From assembly GCA_903911795.1 (NCBI GenBank), contig CAIWEX010000821.1, forward strand, positions 1 through 53,023: DNA of 53,023 nt, given 5' to 3'. The notes below the pieces were generated by a model. That model was not told the origin of the DNA. It did no database searches and saw nothing but the letters and a program-made list of their open reading frames with translations. Origin of the DNA: an uncultured Schlesneria sp. (GTDB lineage Bacteria; Planctomycetota; Planctomycetia; Planctomycetales; Planctomycetaceae). Positions within the stretch are counted from its first letter, which is position 1. Every line of letters begins with the position of its first letter. Both the position numbers and the translations under genes were made by a program. This document shows positions 48,837-53,023 of the stretch, in pieces.

Positions 48837-50722
48837 ATGCTTTGCTGTTGACCGGACAGCGATCCATCGAATACGTGACTTCGTTGTTTCCGCTGTTGAC
48901 TCGGGAATTGATCGAGCAGGCAGCGCGCAAACGAACGTTTATGCTGCGAGTGATCTATGCCGCGATCCTGTACAGTTTCACGTTCATTATGTTGTGGGAA
49001 GAAATGAGCCGCTGGTCAGGTCAGTCATTTGCCTTCATGGGGCGAGGAAAAGACCTGTTCGCAACGCTGGCTCGGTTGCAGTTTTACGGTTTGTACCTGT
49101 TTCTGCCAGTAATGGCCTGCGGTGTGCTGACCTCGGAAAAAGAACGTGACACCTTGTCGCTGTTGATGCTGTCGCGACTGGGTGGCTGGTCGATCATCCT
49201 GGGAAAGCTATTCAGCCGTCTGATTCCGATGGCGTCATTTATTCTGCTGTCGATGCCACTTGTCGCCGTAGCCTATAGCTTGGGTGGCGTGGAACAAGGC
49301 GACATCATGAACCTCGCCTGGGGTCTGTTGATCACAGCCCTGCAGGTCGGTTCACTGGCGGTCGCCTGTTCAGCGTGGTTCCGCACGACCGCCAGTGCCT
49401 TTATGGGGACGTATCTGATCGGAGTGATTCTGATTTCAGGGCCATCCTTCCTGACTCTTGATGGAAGTCAGGATTATGGGGGAATTGTTTTGGCCATCAG
49501 CCGCGTCGGTACCAAGTTCGGGCTGAGTGGAACGAACGGTTTTGGTGCTGACGAAGCGGTTTCGTTGTTCTCAGGGATCTGGGCCTGCCTGCATCCGTCA
49601 GCGGTTGGGTTGCCATTTTCGATCATCGTGCTGCGAACCATTCCGATGGCGACATTTGCCGCGTTTTGCCTGATATTCGCCCGCGTGATGATCTGGCGGC
49701 GGGCCTTCGTTCAACCGTCCAACCTGATGCTGAAGCTGTTACGGGGGCTCGACGGAATCTTTCATCGGCTCAATCAAAACAGAGTCACGCGCGGAATCAT
49801 TATCTTGCGCGACAATACGGCATTACCGTTGTACGAGCCGATCCGTTGGCGCGAAACGAACAAAAGATCGCTGGGCACAACGCGCTATCTGATTCGACTG
49901 CTATTGCTGCTGGAAGTTCCCCTGATGTTTGGGATGCTGATTCCGCTTGGTACTGGTTCCGAGAGCCATTTTTCTGTGCATGCCTCACCCTGGGTCTTAT
50001 GGATCGCTGCAACGCTGGTCCTGGTCATTCAGTCCACTGGCTTGATCGGCGCCGAGCGATCTCGACAGACGTTGGATGTTCTGCTGACAACTCCCCTGGA
50101 CAGCGAACAGATCGTTCGCGAAAAGTTTGCAGGGATCTGGCGAATGATCCGTATGCTGTGGATTCCGTTTGCGACGGTCTATCTGTTTCAGATTTATTGG
50201 ATCAGTAACGTCGTCAGCAGCCACAACGCAGCATTTTTTGCTCTGCGAGCACTGCTCGCCACCGCGATTTATCCGCCGCTGATCGCGTGGGTCGGATTTC
50301 ATTTCAGCATGCGTTGCCGTACTCAGACACAAGCGACCTTGGCAACTTTGGGGCTGATCTGTGGCATTTCGATCGGGCCGCTGTTACTGGCTGCTTTCCT
50401 GGGTGGTCCGGGTTCGTTGTTTGATGCGAGTTTGTTTCATTGGATCAGCCCGGCTACGGTAATCATGGCCGGTGGCGTTTTCGAGTACTACTCACCGATG
50501 ACATACGAAGAGTCATTGATCGCGTGGGTGCTCGTACATTTCGTATTTGCAGGACTGACGTTGGTCCTGTTGCGGTACCTGGGTCTGCGAATGTTTGCAC
50601 ATTACGTCAATCGCAATGACGGTCAGATCGTCGATGACGATGGAATCGAACAAATGTCCGCTCTACGGCAACATCTTCAATTGACCGGCAGGCTGCGACG
50701 AAACGATCGCGAGGAGTCGTGA
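48833..50722 (+). CDS. ABC-2 type permease 2, internally duplicated paralogue
   Basis: The 629-residue membrane protein is a paralogue of permease 1: it shares LLTRELIEQAARKRTFMLRV at the N-terminus, TSEKERDTLSLLMLSRLGGW (about 100-120) and the second-half motif GAERSRQTLDVLLTTPLDSE (about 428-448). Like permease 1 it is a fused double unit with about 12 segments. The ATG at 48833 overlaps the previous stop as ATGA and has AAAGGAA 4 nt upstream; a frame extension to 48758 runs inside permease 1. A hydrophilic tail follows the last helix (HYVNRNDGQIVDDDGIEQMS). With one ATPase gene, a heterodimeric permease is likely. Confidence 0.9.
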   Translation: MNALLLTGQRSIEYVTSLFPLLTRELIEQAARKRTFMLRVIYAAILYSFTFIMLWEEMSRWSGQSFAFMGRGKDLFATLARLQFYGLYLFLPVMACGVLTSEKERDTLSLLMLSRLGGWSIILGKLFSRLIPMASFILLSMPLVAVAYSLGGVEQGDIMNLAWGLLITALQVGSLAVACSAWFRTTASAFMGTYLIGVILISGPSFLTLDGSQDYGGIVLAISRVGTKFGLSGTNGFGADEAVSLFSGIWACLHPSAVGLPFSIIVLRTIPMATFAAFCLIFARVMIWRRAFVQPSNLMLKLLRGLDGIFHRLNQNRVTRGIIILRDNTALPLYEPIRWRETNKRSLGTTRYLIRLLLLLEVPLMFGMLIPLGTGSESHFSVHASPWVLWIAATLVLVIQSTGLIGAERSRQTLDVLLTTPLDSEQIVREKFAGIWRMIRMLWIPFATVYLFQIYWISNVVSSHNAAFFALRALLATAIYPPLIAWVGFHFSMRCRTQTQATLATLGLICGISIGPLLLAAFLGGPGSLFDASLFHWISPATVIMAGGVFEYYSPMTYEESLIAWVLVHFVFAGLTLVLLRYLGLRMFAHYVNRNDGQIVDDDGIEQMSALRQHLQLTGRLRRNDREES

Positions 50723-50735
50723 CTCCAGCCCAACG

Positions 50736-52850
50736 TCATTTCTTCGGTGCTTCCGTCACCGTGATCGTCAGGGGACGACTGGGAATCGAAACGAGTGTAT
50801 TGGGCTTGTCGGGCTTCGTGGCATCCTTGTTGAAGGGGACCTGTCCCAGGCCAAGAATTACCAGTGAATAGTCGGCCGGGCGAGTCCCCGCCTGGACCAT
50901 GATCGAAATCGAAACTTCGGTCTGATCGGCGTTGATGGTTCCGTTGCCAAGCTGAAACTGACCAGGAAAGTTCAATGGTTGGTAGTTGACCGCGTTCTTG
51001 AAGTCAGCCCAATTTCGGACCAGTCGCAGCTTGACCTCGGCCTTCTGGCCCGCTTCCACGGAAAGTCGCTCGGGCTCAATCGACATTTGAAACGGCGACT
51101 TTTCCCGAACCGCGAAAACATGCTCACGTGTCTCGCGACTGCCGACCTGATTGTAAACGCGACAAAACGCGCGGACTTCGCGACGTAGTGTTGTTTCGCC
51201 GACCTTCGCTGTGGCAAAGAGTTTGACTGGACCAGTCCAGGGGGCTGCGTTGTCGTCCGCCCAAAGTACAAGAGTCCCGCGCTGGTTATTGGAGATCGTC
51301 AGGGGGCCGGCATGCAGGCCTGCCGGCAATCCCTCAGCTGTAATTACAATCGATTCGGTAAACCCATCTTTCGCATGTACGATGATATCGAGTTGCTCGG
51401 CTCCCCCCTGCCAGATCGTTGTTCCCGCCATGTTGTTTATAGTCTGCATGGATGCCACAAAAAAATCAGGCTGCGGCTTCCGGATGCTCAAGACGTACTG
51501 ATAGCGAACGCCACCTCGCCCGTAGGCATCCTTGACCATCACACGGTACTTTGTTTTCGGGCTCAGGTTGATCGAGCCCGAGGGGTCTCGCAGATGCCCA
51601 TCGAAAGACGAGATACGATGACCGAAGTCGTCGAGTGATCCAGCCACGTTCCCTTTCTCGTCCATCACCGACAAATAGGCATCAGCACGCCCAGCGATTC
51701 GTTCGCAGTAAACGTCGAAACCGTAGGCCCCCCCTTTGTCATCGGTTTCGAACGAATACCAGTCGACATCCCGCTCCTTGTCGAACCGTCCACTGACGAT
51801 TGCGGGGAGGGTCAGCGACTGCGCCTGGTCACGCGTGTCATTCGGTTCCGCTTCGATCTGAGTGGGGGTTTCCGTGACCATCATGATTTGCGGATTGGCG
51901 TTCAGAGGGGCGATCTGCTCACCGACGAGGGTACAGGTCGCAGCGGTCGGCAGCACCGAATGTTGCGAGGCATGTTCAATGAACCGATAGGCCCCCGTCG
52001 GAAGGATGTTGGCGGAACCGGTGACAGGAATCTTGACCATGTCCAGCGGCAGATCCCCCAGCTTCCAGGGCGAAGGCTGTGCTCCGGCACCCAGGTTTCG
52101 ACCAACGACTGTCAGTTCAACCGTTTGACCTGCCTGAATGGCCCGCGGAAAGACGTTTTCGATGTGGGGACGATCTGAAACCACCAGTCGATAGGGATAG
52201 CCACCCCGATACGTCAGATCCCGGACTTCAATCACGTATTCCCCATCGGCAGGAGCGAGAAAATCAATCAATGGATCGCGGCCGTAGTAATCGCTGTTGC
52301 TCGAAAGCTGTTGACCCGACGGGCTGAACAGGACCAGCGTCGGGTCCATCTCGGTGTCCAGTCGAGCGGACTGACAATCGATGACAATTCGTTGCCCCTG
52401 TTTCAATGCGACTTTGAACAGATCCTGATTGTTTCCGTCCGATTGACCATTCATCACCGAATTGACGGTGATGGCTTGTGCCTTGTCGGCGGTGTTGTTC
52501 GGTTCGGTTTCGTTGAGTTCCTGCAATCCATGCGTCACTGCCAACAGCCGTGGATTGGTGACACCAAACCGTCCGACGGCACGCACATCGAACGTCCCTG
52601 CGGGCACTTCTGCCGCCGCGGTCACCTTGAAGACTTTGTCCTTGACGAATTCGGCCTTCAAACCCGGATGATCAAACATCAGGGCATCGACCCCTTCGAG
52701 ATCGGCCCCCAGGATCGTCAATTCTGTGACGCCTGGAGCATTGATGCCAATCGGTGTCATGCGATGCAACTGGGGTGACGGAAGATCGGCAAACGCGCTA
52801 ATTGGGAATGCGATCAATGCCGTCAACAGCAACGTGCGGAAAAGATTCAT
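50736..52850 (-). CDS. Secreted PPC-domain (bacterial pre-peptidase C-terminal) protein
   Basis: The 704-residue protein has a signal peptide (MNLFRTLLLTALIAFPISAF, cleavage near ADLPS). PPC-type domains follow: NETEPNNTADKAQAITVNSV, then QDLFKVALKQGQRIVIDCQS and GEYVIEVRDLTYRGGYPYRL (about 113-225), and a second set EAEPNDTRDQAQSLTLPAIV with RDVDWYSFETDDKGG and YRVMVKDAYGRGGVRYQYVL (about 330-455). IPT/TIG-like beta segments precede each. No protease or other catalytic domain is seen; proteins of this layout are typical planctomycete cell-surface or extracellular proteins of unknown function. The gene converges with permease 2, 13 bp apart. Confidence 0.85.
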   Translation of the reverse strand: MNLFRTLLLTALIAFPISAFADLPSPQLHRMTPIGINAPGVTELTILGADLEGVDALMFDHPGLKAEFVKDKVFKVTAAAEVPAGTFDVRAVGRFGVTNPRLLAVTHGLQELNETEPNNTADKAQAITVNSVMNGQSDGNNQDLFKVALKQGQRIVIDCQSARLDTEMDPTLVLFSPSGQQLSSNSDYYGRDPLIDFLAPADGEYVIEVRDLTYRGGYPYRLVVSDRPHIENVFPRAIQAGQTVELTVVGRNLGAGAQPSPWKLGDLPLDMVKIPVTGSANILPTGAYRFIEHASQHSVLPTAATCTLVGEQIAPLNANPQIMMVTETPTQIEAEPNDTRDQAQSLTLPAIVSGRFDKERDVDWYSFETDDKGGAYGFDVYCERIAGRADAYLSVMDEKGNVAGSLDDFGHRISSFDGHLRDPSGSINLSPKTKYRVMVKDAYGRGGVRYQYVLSIRKPQPDFFVASMQTINNMAGTTIWQGGAEQLDIIVHAKDGFTESIVITAEGLPAGLHAGPLTISNNQRGTLVLWADDNAAPWTGPVKLFATAKVGETTLRREVRAFCRVYNQVGSRETREHVFAVREKSPFQMSIEPERLSVEAGQKAEVKLRLVRNWADFKNAVNYQPLNFPGQFQLGNGTINADQTEVSISIMVQAGTRPADYSLVILGLGQVPFNKDATKPDKPNTLVSIPSRPLTITVTEAPKK

Positions 52851-53023
52851 GCGGAAATCTCAAGGTGGGATCAGGCGGGCGGGTCGATCGTCGTGGCGAA
52901 ACAGGTCTGCGATTGGTATCCAGACTTTGGTTGATCAATGAAACCGAATTGGATCCGCACCTATTGTCAATCAGCCCATGGGGAATCGCAATTGGGAACT
53001 GGAAAAATCTGGTTTTCGACACG
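52851..53023. other. Upstream region of the PPC-domain gene, to the window edge
   Basis: The last 173 bp hold the probable promoter region of the minus-strand PPC-domain gene. The Shine-Dalgarno before its ATG is weak (TTGAGAT). I see no other feature. Confidence 0.4.

Overview
The window looks like a chromosome segment of a planctomycete (Planctomycetota, possibly Schlesneria/Planctopirus-like; this is inferred from gene content, not from a marker gene). Pointers are the moderately high GC, secreted PPC-domain and AlkP-type proteins, a VWA/ExbB/ExbD operon, a very large SUKH-plus-ankyrin protein, and long flagellar FlgA and FlgL variants in a genome that also has P- and L-ring proteins. No rRNA, tRNA, CRISPR array, integrase or intact insertion sequence was seen.

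Layout. (1) 1-9.3 kb: a minus-strand flagellar rod/ring/hook-junction operon, in transcription order flgF-like, flgG, flgA, flgH, flgI, flgJ (rod-binding part only), flgN-like, flgK, flgL (runs off the left edge). A second flgG-like gene diverges from it at 9.9 kb. (2) 10.9-16.5 kb: signalling genes on the plus strand, an HDOD protein overlapping a CheB-type single receiver domain, followed by a large hybrid histidine kinase. (3) 16.6-27.4 kb: a secreted alpha/beta-hydrolase, an Rrf2 regulator, a small secreted CxxC thioredoxin-like protein, the operon VWA / TPR-like / ExbB / ExbD, an ArnT-type glycosyltransferase flanked by two direct copies of a CCGG repeat, and an AlkP-superfamily hydrolase. 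(4) 27.6-39.9 kb: a minus-strand surface-polysaccharide cluster. Its first three genes (RmlD-like reductase, CapE/FnlA-type dehydratase, UDP-GlcNAc 2-epimerase) form a UDP-2-acetamido-2,6-dideoxy-L-hexose pathway. Then come a WbuB-like glycosyltransferase, an NAD-dependent epimerase overlapping an initiating sugar-phosphate transferase, a Wzy-like polymerase, a methyltransferase, an asparagine-synthase-type amidotransferase, a GT4 glycosyltransferase, and a small LexA-type winged-helix regulator. (5) 39.9-42.0 kb: a gene-poor stretch with a decayed GNAT fragment, two strong palindromes and pieces of a MITE-like element with about 33-bp inverted ends. (6) 42.0-46.0 kb: a PP2C phosphatase and a 1018-residue multidomain SUKH/ankyrin protein. 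(7) 46.2-53.0 kb: an ABC exporter with one ATPase and two internally duplicated permeases, and a secreted PPC-domain protein.

The genes most likely to be under-described are the SUKH/ankyrin protein with its PP2C neighbour, the doubled ABC permeases, and the small repeat families in the intergenic regions. At least four families recur inside these 53 kb: the CCGG hairpin repeat, the GGGAGACC/GGTCTCCC repeat, the GTTCTTGG minisatellite and the MITE-like element. Gene starts were chosen from visible Shine-Dalgarno sequences and family N-termini. All functional names rest on reading the proteins by eye, without database searches.
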